From positions 2,170,001-2,234,000 of the forward strand of contig NZ_JAGKSR010000001.1 of NCBI RefSeq assembly GCF_017939615.1: DNA of 64,000 nt, written 5' to 3'. The number at the start of each line of letters is the position of its first letter. The first letter of the stretch is position 1. Origin of the DNA: Microbacterium sp. BLY. Lineage in GTDB: Bacteria > Actinomycetota > Actinomycetes > Actinomycetales > Microbacteriaceae. A program made the translations under genes and the position numbers. The notes under the pieces were generated by a model. That model did not search any database and was not told where the DNA came from. It worked only from the letters and a program-made list of their open reading frames with translations. Positions 49,385-57,659 of the stretch are shown one piece after another.

Positions 49385-50326
49385 GTGCTCGCCACTTTCC
49401 TCATCGGACTCCGCGAGGGTCTCGAAGCCGCGCTCGTCGTCGGCATCCTCGTCGCCTACCTCCGTCGGCTGGGGCGGAACGACGCCCTGCCGAAGATGTG
49501 GGCGGGTGTCGGTCTGGCGATCGCCCTCGCGCTGGGCATCGGCGCGGTCCTCACCTTCGGCGCCTATGAGCTCACCTTCCAGGCTCAGGAGCTGATCGGC
49601 GGCGGGCTCTCGCTGGTCGCGGTCGCGATGGTGACGTGGATGATCTTCTGGATGCAGCGCGCCGGCCGCACCATGAAGGCGACCCTGGAGGGCGGGATCG
49701 ATCGCGCCCTCACGGTGGGCGGCCTGTGGGCGCTGATCGCGATCGGCTTCGTCTCCGTCGCCCGGGAGGGCATCGAGACGACGCTGCTGCTGTGGTCGAT
49801 GGTGCAGTCGTTCGGCGACGCGCCGTCGGCGCTGCTGGGCGCCCTGCTCGGTCTGTCCGTCGCGGTCCTCCTCGGGTGGCTCATCTCGCGCGGAGCGCTG
49901 CGCCTCGACCTGCGGCGCTTCTTCGCCTGGACGGGCGGCTTCCTCGTGATCGTGGCCGCGGGCGTCCTCGCCTACGCGCTCATGGATCTGCAGGAGGCCG
50001 GCGTTCTCCCTGGACCGTTCACCGCGGCGGCGCCGCTGGATCCCGTGAGCGGCGCGGTCCTCGTCGGCGCGGCGGCCTTCCCGTTCGGATGGGCGTTCGA
50101 CGTGTCCGCCACCATCGCTCCGGGCGGACCGCTCGCATCCGTCCTCCAAGCCACCGTGGGCTTCATGCCTGCGATGACCTGGCTGCAGGTGACCGCCTGG
50201 AGCCTGTACCTCCTCGTCGTCGGCGGTCTCTACCTCCGCGGTCTGCGCGGCGGGCGTCGCCCCTCGCGCGGAAGCCGGACCGAGTCCGTCCCGCCGTCCT
50301 CCCTCACACAGCAAGGAGCAGCATGA
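49385..50326 (+). CDS. efeU: Iron permease EfeU (FTR1 family)
   Basis: A 313-residue oxidase-dependent iron transporter with seven hydrophobic helices. The two REGLE-type iron-binding motifs are present, LREGLEAALVVGIL at the start (about 8-21) and AREGIETTLLLWSM (about 126-139). I moved the start from the longer possibility at 49349 to GTG 49385. The ATG at 49349 lies inside the iron-box palindrome, and the shorter form begins directly at helix 1 with an AGAGAG sequence upstream. It overlaps efeO by 4 bp. Confidence 0.92.
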   Translation: MLATFLIGLREGLEAALVVGILVAYLRRLGRNDALPKMWAGVGLAIALALGIGAVLTFGAYELTFQAQELIGGGLSLVAVAMVTWMIFWMQRAGRTMKATLEGGIDRALTVGGLWALIAIGFVSVAREGIETTLLLWSMVQSFGDAPSALLGALLGLSVAVLLGWLISRGALRLDLRRFFAWTGGFLVIVAAGVLAYALMDLQEAGVLPGPFTAAAPLDPVSGAVLVGAAAFPFGWAFDVSATIAPGGPLASVLQATVGFMPAMTWLQVTAWSLYLLVVGGLYLRGLRGGRRPSRGSRTESVPPSSLTQQGAA

Positions 50327-51561
50327 TCACCTCGCACCGGGTCCTGGCCGCGGCGGCTGCCGCGGGTGCCGCCGCCCTCCTCCTCAGCGGCTGCGTCGCG
50401 AAGAGCGATGCGAAGACCGACGCCTCGGCGGCGTTCGACGTCTCGTCGACCGACAGCGACTGTGCGGTGTCGGGGAGCACGGCGAAGAGCGGCACGCTCA
50501 CGTTCGACGTGACCAACGACACCGATCAGGTCTCCGAGTTCTACCTCCTGGCGGAGGACGGCCTGCGCATCGTCGGCGAGGTGGAGAACATCGCTCCCGC
50601 GGCCTCCCGCACGCTCACGGTCGTCGCGCAGCCCGGTGAGTACTTCACCCTGTGCAAGCCCGGCATGGTCGGAGAGGGTGTCGGCCGGGCCTCGTTCACC
50701 GTCACCGGTGACCGCGTGGCCGTGGACGGACCCGACGCGGAGCAGAAGCAGAAGGCCGTCGATCTCTACGGTGCCTTCGTGAAGGACCAGGTCGGCCAGC
50801 TCGTGCCGGCCGTGGAGGAGCTGGTGGCCGCGTACGAGTCCGGCGACGACGCGACCGCGCGGACGCTGTTCCCGCAGACGCGGGCCTTCTACGAGCGCAT
50901 CGAGCCGGTCGCCGAGGCGCTGGGCGACCTCGACCCGCGCATCGACTACCGGGAGGTCGACGCGGTCGCGGAGGGCCTGGACTGGACGGGGTTCCATCGC
51001 ATCGAGAAGGACCTCTGGGTGCCGGCGAAGGACGCGCTGAACGCCGACGGGGAGACCCCGGCCTGGCAGGACTGGGCGCCGTCCACGCCTGCGGAACGCG
51101 CCGACTACGGCGACCTCCTGCTCGCGGACGTGCAGGAGCTGTACGACTACGTGCATTCCGAGGAGTTCACCACCGCGCTCGACGATCAGGGCATCGGCGG
51201 CATCTCCAACGGCGCGATCGCGCTGCTCGACGAGGTGGCGACGGGGAAGATCTCCGGCGAGGAGGACTGGTGGTCCGGCACCGACCTGTTCGACTTCGCG
51301 GCGAACGTGGAGGGCTCGCGGATGGCGTTCTCCCTCGTGCAGGACTTCGCCGCCGCGCAGGGTGAGGACGGGAAGGCGCTCGTCGCCGAGATCGAGGCCG
51401 GATACACCGCCCTCGAGGAGTCCCTCGCCACGCACGGCTCGCTCGAGGACGGCTTCGTCGGCTACGCCGAGCTCACGGAGGCCGACAAGCGCGAGTTCAC
51501 CGACCTCATCAACGCGCTCGCTGAGCCGCTCTCGCAGCTCACCAGCACGGTGCTCGACTGA
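50323..51561 (+). CDS. efeO: Iron uptake lipoprotein EfeO
   Basis: A 412-residue extracytoplasmic lipoprotein (signal peptide with lipobox LLSGC, Cys at about 25) with an N-terminal cupredoxin-like domain (TLTFDVTNDTDQVSEFYLL to about 130) and a C-terminal M75 peptidase/imelysin-like domain. The metal-binding HxxE motif is seen in GFHRIEKDLW. In the EfeUOB system it is thought to capture iron for delivery to EfeU. The start codon overlaps the efeU stop (ATGA). AAGGAG precedes the ATG. Confidence 0.93.
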   Translation: MITSHRVLAAAAAAGAAALLLSGCVAKSDAKTDASAAFDVSSTDSDCAVSGSTAKSGTLTFDVTNDTDQVSEFYLLAEDGLRIVGEVENIAPAASRTLTVVAQPGEYFTLCKPGMVGEGVGRASFTVTGDRVAVDGPDAEQKQKAVDLYGAFVKDQVGQLVPAVEELVAAYESGDDATARTLFPQTRAFYERIEPVAEALGDLDPRIDYREVDAVAEGLDWTGFHRIEKDLWVPAKDALNADGETPAWQDWAPSTPAERADYGDLLLADVQELYDYVHSEEFTTALDDQGIGGISNGAIALLDEVATGKISGEEDWWSGTDLFDFAANVEGSRMAFSLVQDFAAAQGEDGKALVAEIEAGYTALEESLATHGSLEDGFVGYAELTEADKREFTDLINALAEPLSQLTSTVLD

Positions 51562-51584
51562 TCCGGCACCCCGAGAGGACGGAC

Positions 51585-52880
51585 ATGAGCGAGTCGGAAC
51601 CGCGCCCGGAGGAGTCTTCGGAGACCGCGCCCACCCCGGGTGGCCTCAGCCGCCGTGGCCTGCTGGGCCTCGCCGTCGGCGGCGGCGTGGCGGGCCTGGC
51701 CGTCGGGATGGGGGCGGGACTCACCGGTGGGGTGGCCCTCGGGCGGGCGCGGGCTGCGGAGGAGGCGGAGTCCCGGTACGAGTTCTTCGGCGCGCATCAG
51801 GCCGGCATCACGACGCCGGTGCAGGATCACCTGCACTTCGCGAGCTTCGACATGATGCCCCGCACGGATCGCGATGACCTCATCTCCCTGCTGCAGGACT
51901 GGTCCTACGCGGCCGCGCGCATGACGCAGGGCCTCGAGGTGAGTGCGAGCGGCGCGGTGAACGGCTCGGCCGAGGCGCCTCCGGATGACACGGGTGAGGC
52001 GCTCGGGCTGCCCGCGTCCGGTCTCACCCTCACGTTCGGCTTCGGCCCGGGACTCTTCGAGAACGAGGACGGCGACCGCTACGGGATCGCGAGCCGGCGG
52101 CCGGCCGGCCTCGAACGCCTCCCGGCCTTCCTCGGGGACGATCTGGACCCGGAGGCATCGCACGGCGACCTGTGCATCCAGGCCTGCGCCGACGACCCGC
52201 AGGTCGCGGTGCACGCGATCCGCAACCTCAGCCGGATCGCGTTCGGTCGCGCCCGCCTCCGGTGGTCCCAGCTCGGTTTCGGCAAGACCTCCCGGACGAC
52301 GGCCGCGCAGGCCACGCCGCGGAATCTCTTCGGCTTCAAGGACGGCACGGCCAACATCCTCGCCGACGACGCGGCGGCTCTCGCCGATCATGTCTGGGTC
52401 TCCGCCGAGGACGAGCCCTCGTGGATGGCCGGCGGGTCGTACCTCGTCGCGCGGAAGATCGCGATGCTCATCGAGACCTGGGACCGCGTCCGCCTCTCGG
52501 AGCAGGACACGATCATCGGACGGGACAAGGGGGAGGGCGCGCCGCTCTCTGGCGGCGACGAGTTCACGGCACCCGACTTCGGGGGATCCGCGATCGACGC
52601 GAACAGCCACGTGCGCTTGGCGCACCCGGAACAGAACGACGGCATCCGGATCCTGCGCCGCGGGTACAACTACGTCGACGGCAACAACGCCCTGGGGCGA
52701 CTGGACGCCGGACTGTTCTTCCTCTCGTACCAGCGGGATCCGGCCCAGTTCATCGCCGTGCAGCGACGGCTGTCGACGGATCGTATGAACGAGTACATCC
52801 GGCATGTCGGTTCGGGGATCTGGGCGATCCCGCGGGGAGCGCGACCCGGATCGTACGTCGGCGCCGACCTGTTCGCCTGA
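51585..52880 (+). CDS. efeB: Deferrochelatase/DyP peroxidase EfeB
   Basis: A 431-residue heme peroxidase of the DyP family, exported by the Tat pathway: SRRGLLGLAVGGGVAGLAVG at about residues 22-41 follows a hydrophilic start. The catalytic Asp is in the GxxDG motif (LFGFKDGTANI, about 250), and the heme-ligand His lies in SHVRLAHPEQNDG or just before. RRGYNYVDG follows. In the Efe system it is proposed to oxidise Fe(II) or release iron from heme. It lies 23 bp after efeO with a GAGAGGAC ribosome-binding site. Confidence 0.94.
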   Translation: MSESEPRPEESSETAPTPGGLSRRGLLGLAVGGGVAGLAVGMGAGLTGGVALGRARAAEEAESRYEFFGAHQAGITTPVQDHLHFASFDMMPRTDRDDLISLLQDWSYAAARMTQGLEVSASGAVNGSAEAPPDDTGEALGLPASGLTLTFGFGPGLFENEDGDRYGIASRRPAGLERLPAFLGDDLDPEASHGDLCIQACADDPQVAVHAIRNLSRIAFGRARLRWSQLGFGKTSRTTAAQATPRNLFGFKDGTANILADDAAALADHVWVSAEDEPSWMAGGSYLVARKIAMLIETWDRVRLSEQDTIIGRDKGEGAPLSGGDEFTAPDFGGSAIDANSHVRLAHPEQNDGIRILRRGYNYVDGNNALGRLDAGLFFLSYQRDPAQFIAVQRRLSTDRMNEYIRHVGSGIWAIPRGARPGSYVGADLFA

Positions 52881-52887
52881 GCCGCCG

Positions 52888-53787
52888 TCACGCCGCGGGC
52901 ACGTTCTCCTCGAGCACGGCCACGACGGCCGCCGCGAAGGCGTCGGCCCCGGCATGGTCGTGTGCGGTGACGGTGACCACCGCGTCGTCGAGGAACAGCA
53001 CAAGCTGCCCGTGGGCGCCGTGCAGCCTCCACGCGCGTCCCGGGCCGCGCCAGCCGGCGAGCGCGTAGCGGTCGTAGCCGGGGTTCTCGCCCGCGACGAC
53101 GCCGTCCTGGTGCATGCGATCGATCCAGGTCGGGGAGACGAGGGGGCGTCCCTGCCAGGAGCCCCGATCGCGGATCAGCTGACCGAGCTTCGCGACCTCC
53201 GCGGTCCGGAGCGGCAGGCCACCGCCGGCTTCGATCCGTCCGTGGGGGCAGCGCGACCACGTGACGTCCGCGATGCCGAGCGGTGTGAACAGACGCGCCG
53301 CGAGATAGTCGCCGACGTCGCCGACGCGCGCCGCGAGCGCCGTCATGGCGGTGTAGGTGCTCGCGTTCGAGTACTGGAACACCCACCCGCGGGAGGGTCG
53401 CCGCAGGAACTCCCTGGCGAGGTCGGGCCAGTCCGTCATCAGGGTCTCCGACCAGGGTAGGTCGATGCCGCTGGTCATCGTCAGCAGGTGCTCCAGCGTC
53501 ACCTCCGCTGTGCCCTCGCCGAGTTCATGGTCCGGCAGGAGGGCGGCGACGGGCTCGTCGAGCCGGATCAGGCCGTCGTCCACGGCGATCCCGGCGGCGA
53601 GCACGCAGATGCCCTTGGCGATGGAGTGCACGTCCTCCCGGACGTCGGGAGTCCAGCGGTGGGCGGCGGTGTCGTCGCCGATCCGCACGTGTAGTCCGTG
53701 CGCGGTGAAGCGCTGTGCCTCCGCGATCGCCACGAGGCGGTCCCGGACGGCGGAGGCACGGGTCGCCGGCGGTTGCCTCGGAGTCAT
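52888..53787 (-). CDS. Serine hydrolase, beta-lactamase/penicillin-binding protein class C-like
   Basis: A 299-residue protein of the class C beta-lactamase-like family (PF00144). The nucleophile motif SxxK is SIAKG (about 56-60), the YxN motif is YSNAS, and the third motif is HGAHGQ. HLLTMTSGIDLPW is the typical stretch after the first helix bundle. No signal peptide is seen, so it is more likely an esterase or peptidase than a secreted beta-lactamase. The start overlaps the stop of the acyltransferase gene (ATGA), so the two form an operon. Confidence 0.88.
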   Translation of the reverse strand: MTPRQPPATRASAVRDRLVAIAEAQRFTAHGLHVRIGDDTAAHRWTPDVREDVHSIAKGICVLAAGIAVDDGLIRLDEPVAALLPDHELGEGTAEVTLEHLLTMTSGIDLPWSETLMTDWPDLAREFLRRPSRGWVFQYSNASTYTAMTALAARVGDVGDYLAARLFTPLGIADVTWSRCPHGRIEAGGGLPLRTAEVAKLGQLIRDRGSWQGRPLVSPTWIDRMHQDGVVAGENPGYDRYALAGWRGPGRAWRLHGAHGQLVLFLDDAVVTVTAHDHAGADAFAAAVVAVLEENVPAA

Positions 53788-54914
53788 CGTGGCCGCCGCG
53801 AACCGGTGGGGTCGTCGCGTCGGCCCTCTCGGGAGGCGAGCGCCGGATCCGCGAAGAGCCAGCGCGGCCGCGGCTCCACGAGCGGGCGGAAGACGCGGCG
53901 GACGGGTGCGGTGGCCAGGAGCAGGGCGAGGACCACGGACAGCGCGGTCACAAGGGGCAGCCAGATCCACGTGGGTTCGAGGTCGCGCAGGACGCCGCTC
54001 TGGCGGAACGGGTAGAGGACGAACGAGTGCAGGAGATAGACGTACATCGTGTACTGCCCGAAGGTCGTCCACCAGTACGAGCCGCGGGGGATCAGGGTGA
54101 AGAACGCCGCGCAGAGGACGACCGCGAGCAGCATGAGCGCGATGCGGATCCCGCCGGCCCACCACTGGTCCCCGACGAGGTCGGAGTACGAATCCTCGTA
54201 GAACAGCCAATGGCGAAGGTCCGTCGCCTGCCACACGGGCAGCCAATTCCAGGCCGCCCATCCCGCCGCGGCCAGGACGGCGACGGCGGCCACCCGCGTC
54301 CACCACGGACGGGCGTCGAGCAGGTGCAGACGATCGACGACGTTCCTCTCCCGGAGCCACCAGCCGAGCGCGAAGAACGGCAGCAGGCCGAGCGTGCGCG
54401 AGAGCGAGAAGGTGCTGTCGACGTTCGGGAGGTAGCCGGCGCCGACGGAGATCACGATCGTCCACAGCACCGGCCAGCGCAGGAGGGCGAGGTAGGGGAG
54501 GACGAGACGGAAGATGCCCAGGGCGAGGAGGAACCAGAGCGTCCAGCTCGGCTGGGTCGGGTTCGGGGTCGTCTCGCCTTCCACGAGCCACTTGGTGAGC
54601 GTCCACAGCGTCTCGAAGATGACGTAGGGGAGGATGATGTCGGTGATCACCCGGGCCATCTGCGTGCGCGTCGGTGAGCCGGATTTGGAGAAGTATCCGG
54701 AGATGATCGCGAACGCCGGCATGTGGAAGGCGTAGAGGGCCAGGTAGAACGCGAAGGCAATGTCCGAGTCGTAGATCAGCCGCTGGATGGCGTGGCCGAG
54801 GACGACGAGGACGATGCAGGCGTAGCGCGCGTTGTCCCAGAAGGGCACGCGGCGGCGTTTGCGGGGGACCGGGCCCGTGCTGGGCCCCGTCGTCCCGACC
54901 CCGGTGGTGCTCAT
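53784..54914 (-). CDS. Acyltransferase 3 family membrane protein
   Basis: A 376-residue integral membrane acyltransferase of the AT3 family (OafA/WecH type) with about ten hydrophobic helices. The first has the family pattern FWDNARYACIVLVVLGHAIQRL, including the conserved histidine, and FHMPAFAIISGYFSKSG follows. Such enzymes O-acetylate or acylate extracellular glycans or lipids. The acceptor is unknown. The N-terminal 22 residues and C-terminal 35 residues are polar and Arg/Pro-rich. TAGCCT lies 6 bases before the ATG. Coupled to the downstream serine hydrolase gene. Confidence 0.88.
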   Translation of the reverse strand: MSTTGVGTTGPSTGPVPRKRRRVPFWDNARYACIVLVVLGHAIQRLIYDSDIAFAFYLALYAFHMPAFAIISGYFSKSGSPTRTQMARVITDIILPYVIFETLWTLTKWLVEGETTPNPTQPSWTLWFLLALGIFRLVLPYLALLRWPVLWTIVISVGAGYLPNVDSTFSLSRTLGLLPFFALGWWLRERNVVDRLHLLDARPWWTRVAAVAVLAAAGWAAWNWLPVWQATDLRHWLFYEDSYSDLVGDQWWAGGIRIALMLLAVVLCAAFFTLIPRGSYWWTTFGQYTMYVYLLHSFVLYPFRQSGVLRDLEPTWIWLPLVTALSVVLALLLATAPVRRVFRPLVEPRPRWLFADPALASREGRRDDPTGSRRPR

Positions 54915-54920
54915 TCTCCG

Positions 54921-54926
54921 AGGCTA
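54921..54926 (-). promoter_or_regulatory. Probable -10 element (TAGCCT), leaderless acyltransferase operon
   Basis: TAGCCT on the minus strand with 6 bases to the ATG at 54914. Confidence 0.65.
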
Positions 54927-54956
54927 CCGGTCGGGAATAAAGTTGCCGTGCACGCG

Positions 54957-54986
54957 TTGACACGATTACATTCAAATGAATAGAAC
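54957..54986 (+). promoter_or_regulatory. LLM oxidoreductase promoter with palindromic operator
   Basis: A consensus -35 TTGACA (54957-54962) and -10 TAGAAC (54981-54986) are separated by 18 bp. The perfect 12-bp palindrome ATTCAAATGAAT (54970-54981) fills the right half of the spacer, the position of a MarR- or TetR-type repressor site. It is one of few near-consensus -35 elements in the window. Confidence 0.7.
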
Positions 54987-55025
54987 TGGATGCGAGTCGT
55001 CCGGTTCGGAGAACACGGAGCAATC

Positions 55026-56252
55026 ATGAGCGAGCAGTCAGGCGCGCAGGCGATGCAGTTCGGCATCATGTCGGTCAGCGACATCACCCGCGACCCCACC
55101 ACGGGCGTCACCCCCAGCGAGCAGGAGCGCATCAAGGCGACGCTCGCCATCGCGACCCACGCCGAGGAGGTCGGGCTCGACGTCTTCGCGATCGGCGAGC
55201 ACCACAACCCGCCCTTCTGGTCCTCCAGCCCCACCACCTTCCTCGCGGCCCTCGCCGCGCAGACGGAGCGCCTCATCGTCTCGACCTCGACGACGCTCAT
55301 CACCACGAACGACCCCGTGCGCATCGCCGAGGAGTACGCGATGCTGCAGCACGTGTCGGACGGCCGCATGGACCTGATGCTCGGGCGCGGCAACACCGGA
55401 CCGGTCTATCCGTGGTTCGGGCAGGACATCCGGCAGGGTCTGCCGCTCGCGATCGAGAACTACGCCCTGCTGCACAAGCTCTGGCGGGAGGACGTCGTCG
55501 ACTGGGAGGGCAAGTTCCGCACCCCGCTGCAGGGCTTCACCTCCACGCCCCGTCCCCTCGACGGTATCGCCCCGTTCGTGTGGCACGGCTCGATCCGCAC
55601 ACCGGAGATCGCCGAGCAGGCCGCCTACTACGGCGACGGCTTCTTCGCGAACAACATCTTCTGGCCGAAGGAGCACTACCAGCGCCTCATCGAGCTGTAC
55701 CGTCAGCGATTCGAGCACTACGGTCACGGCACGCGGGAGCAGGCGATCGTCGGTCTCGGCGGTCAGGTGTTCATGGCCGCGAAGTCGCAGGATGCGGTCA
55801 ACCAGTTCCGTCCGTACTTCGACAACGCGCCCGTGTACGGCCACGGGCCGAGCATGGAGGACTTCACGGAGATGACCCCGCTCACGGTGGGCTCTCCGCA
55901 GCAGGTGATCGACCGCTACGCGGCGATGCGCGAGCACTACGGCGACTACCAGCGTCAGCTGTTCCTCATCGACCACGCCGGCCTTCCGCTGAAGACGGTC
56001 CTCGAGCAGCTCGACATCCTCGGATCCGAGGTCGTGCCGGTGCTGCGCAAGGAGCTGGCGAAGGACCGCCCCGCCGGGGTGCCGGACGCGCCGACGCACG
56101 CCGCGCGGGTGAAGGCGACCTACGGCGACGGACCCACGCGGCAGGCGCGTCCCGGTGCGAACCGGGGCGACAACCTCACCGCGGACTCGCCCTACGAGGA
56201 CACCCCGGCTCCCGCGGGCGCCGCGTTCGGACTCGGCCGGAAGGGGGCGTGA
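55026..56252 (+). CDS. LLM class flavin-dependent oxidoreductase
   Basis: A 408-residue bacterial luciferase-like TIM-barrel monooxygenase (FGIMSVSDITRD, FAIGEHHNPPFWSSSPTTFLAALAAQT, LQHVSDGRMDLMLGRGNTGPVYPWFG). The family uses reduced FMN or F420. Co-transcription with an NAD(P)H:FMN reductase gene, whose ATG is 2 bp after this stop, strongly suggests FMNH2-dependent oxygenation of an unidentified substrate. The C-terminal 60 residues are polar and variable (AGANRGDNLTADSPYEDT). GGAG precedes the ATG at 55026. A palindrome inside the promoter indicates a local repressor not encoded here. Confidence 0.92.
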   Translation: MSEQSGAQAMQFGIMSVSDITRDPTTGVTPSEQERIKATLAIATHAEEVGLDVFAIGEHHNPPFWSSSPTTFLAALAAQTERLIVSTSTTLITTNDPVRIAEEYAMLQHVSDGRMDLMLGRGNTGPVYPWFGQDIRQGLPLAIENYALLHKLWREDVVDWEGKFRTPLQGFTSTPRPLDGIAPFVWHGSIRTPEIAEQAAYYGDGFFANNIFWPKEHYQRLIELYRQRFEHYGHGTREQAIVGLGGQVFMAAKSQDAVNQFRPYFDNAPVYGHGPSMEDFTEMTPLTVGSPQQVIDRYAAMREHYGDYQRQLFLIDHAGLPLKTVLEQLDILGSEVVPVLRKELAKDRPAGVPDAPTHAARVKATYGDGPTRQARPGANRGDNLTADSPYEDTPAPAGAAFGLGRKGA

Positions 56253-56253
56253 G

Positions 56254-56898
56254 ATGACCACGCGTCGCATCGCGGTCGTCTCCGCGGGACTCTCCAACCC
56301 CTCGTCCACCCGGATGCTCGCCGACCGGCTGGCCGCCGAGACCGTGAAGGCTCTCGCCGAGCGGGACATCGACGCCACCGTCGATGTGATCGAGCTGCGC
56401 GACCACGCGCACGACATCACGAACAACATGCTGACGGGATTCGCCCCTCCCGCCCTCGAGACGGCGATCAACACGGTGGTCTCGGCCGATGCGTTGATCG
56501 CCGTGACGCCGATCTTCTCGACGAGCTACTCCGGGCTGTTCAAGTCGTTCATCGACGTGCTCGACCCGGACGCGCTCGCCGGGAAGCCGGTGCTGATCGG
56601 TGCCAACGCGGGAACCCCGCGGCACTCCCTCGCGATCGACTACGCGATCCGCCCGCTGTTCGCCTACCTGCACGCCGACGCGGTGTCGACGGGCGTCTTC
56701 GCGGCCTCGAGCGACTGGGGCGGCGGCGGGGACGACGTCGCACCGCTCGCGAAGCGGGTCGAGAAGGGCGCGCGCGAACTCGCTGACGCGGTCGCACGAC
56801 GGGAGGCCGCCACGATCGCCGATCCGTTCGACCCGGCGACCTACCTGGGCGAGGGGCGCTCCTTCGGTCACATGCTCGGCGGTCTCGCCGGAGAGTGA
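56254..56898 (+). CDS. NADPH-dependent FMN reductase (CE1759 type)
   Basis: A 214-residue flavodoxin-like reductase (PF03358). VVSAGLSNPSSTRMLADRLA at the N-terminus binds FMN phosphate, VTPIFSTSYSGLFKSFIDVLD forms the flavin-binding loop, and the TPRHSLAIDYAIRPLF segment is typical of the CE1759 subgroup often paired with LLM monooxygenases. It supplies reduced flavin to the preceding enzyme. Its ATG lies 2 bp after the LLM gene. A long perfect hairpin follows. Confidence 0.93.
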   Translation: MTTRRIAVVSAGLSNPSSTRMLADRLAAETVKALAERDIDATVDVIELRDHAHDITNNMLTGFAPPALETAINTVVSADALIAVTPIFSTSYSGLFKSFIDVLDPDALAGKPVLIGANAGTPRHSLAIDYAIRPLFAYLHADAVSTGVFAASSDWGGGGDDVAPLAKRVEKGARELADAVARREAATIADPFDPATYLGEGRSFGHMLGGLAGE

Positions 56899-56910
56899 CC
56901 CGTCCCCGCC

Positions 56911-56965
56911 CCGGACATGCCGGTGCCCCGCGCCCACTCCGGGTGCGGGGCACCGGCATGTCCGG
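56911..56965. terminator. Bidirectional terminator with a 21-bp perfect stem
   Basis: Arms 56911-56931 and 56945-56965 pair over 21 bp without mismatch around a 13-base loop, with an additional outer pairing TGACCCG/CGGGTCA. It lies between the convergent FMN reductase and response-regulator genes and would stop transcription from both sides. Confidence 0.9.
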
Positions 56966-56969
56966 CGGG

Positions 56970-57659
56970 TCACCCGGGGAGGGCGCGTTCCCGCCAGGCG
57001 TACTCGGTCTCGGGACGCCCCCGCCCGCCGGGGCGGCTGCGGCGCACCGCGACACCCGTGAGGACGAGATGCTCGAGGTACCGACGCGCGGACACCCGGG
57101 ACAGTCCCGTACACTCGGCTGCTTCGCGCGCGGAGAGCGGTCCGCGCCGCCGCAACTCGGCGCGCACGCGCTCGAGGGACGAGGCGGACAACCCCTTGGG
57201 GAGGACGATGCTCCCGGTCGCCCGTCCCAGCAGCGCGTCGATCTCCTCCTGCGTGGCCGGTCCGCTGGTCGCCTGCGCGTGCGCGCGGTGGTCCCGATAG
57301 TCTTCGAGGCGCTCCCGGAAGACCGCGAACGAGAACGGCTTCACGAGGTACTGGAACACACCGAGGGCCGCCATCTGCCGCACGACCTCCGCGTCGCGCA
57401 CCGCCGTGACGGCGATCACGTCGACGGCCGTGGCCCGAGCCCGCAGTGTGCGCAGCACCTCGAGTCCCGAGCCGTCGGGCATCGTCACATCGAGCAGGAC
57501 GAGATCGAACGTGTTCGCTCCGCCCTCTCGGAGCGCCGTCAGCGCTGCCCGCGCGCCCGTGCACTCGCCGGCCACGGCGAAGCCGTCCAGACGCTCCAGG
57601 TAGGTGCGGTGGAGCTCGAGGGTCAGGGCATCGTCGTCCACGAGCAGGGTGCGGATCAT
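56970..57659 (-). CDS. Response regulator, CitB/DcuR type
   Basis: A 229-residue response regulator. The receiver domain (1-about 125) has the acidic pocket DDD at 8-10, phosphorylation site Asp57 in LVLLDVTMPDGSG and Lys in YLVKPFS. The C-terminal domain has a helix-turn-helix (RRGPLSAREAAECTGLSRVSARRYLEHLVLTG), the layout of CitB/DcuR regulators that respond to di- and tricarboxylates. It overlaps the kinase gene by 4 bp and is divergent from dctA, its probable target. Confidence 0.92.
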   Translation of the reverse strand: MIRTLLVDDDALTLELHRTYLERLDGFAVAGECTGARAALTALREGGANTFDLVLLDVTMPDGSGLEVLRTLRARATAVDVIAVTAVRDAEVVRQMAALGVFQYLVKPFSFAVFRERLEDYRDHRAHAQATSGPATQEEIDALLGRATGSIVLPKGLSASSLERVRAELRRRGPLSAREAAECTGLSRVSARRYLEHLVLTGVAVRRSRPGGRGRPETEYAWRERALPG

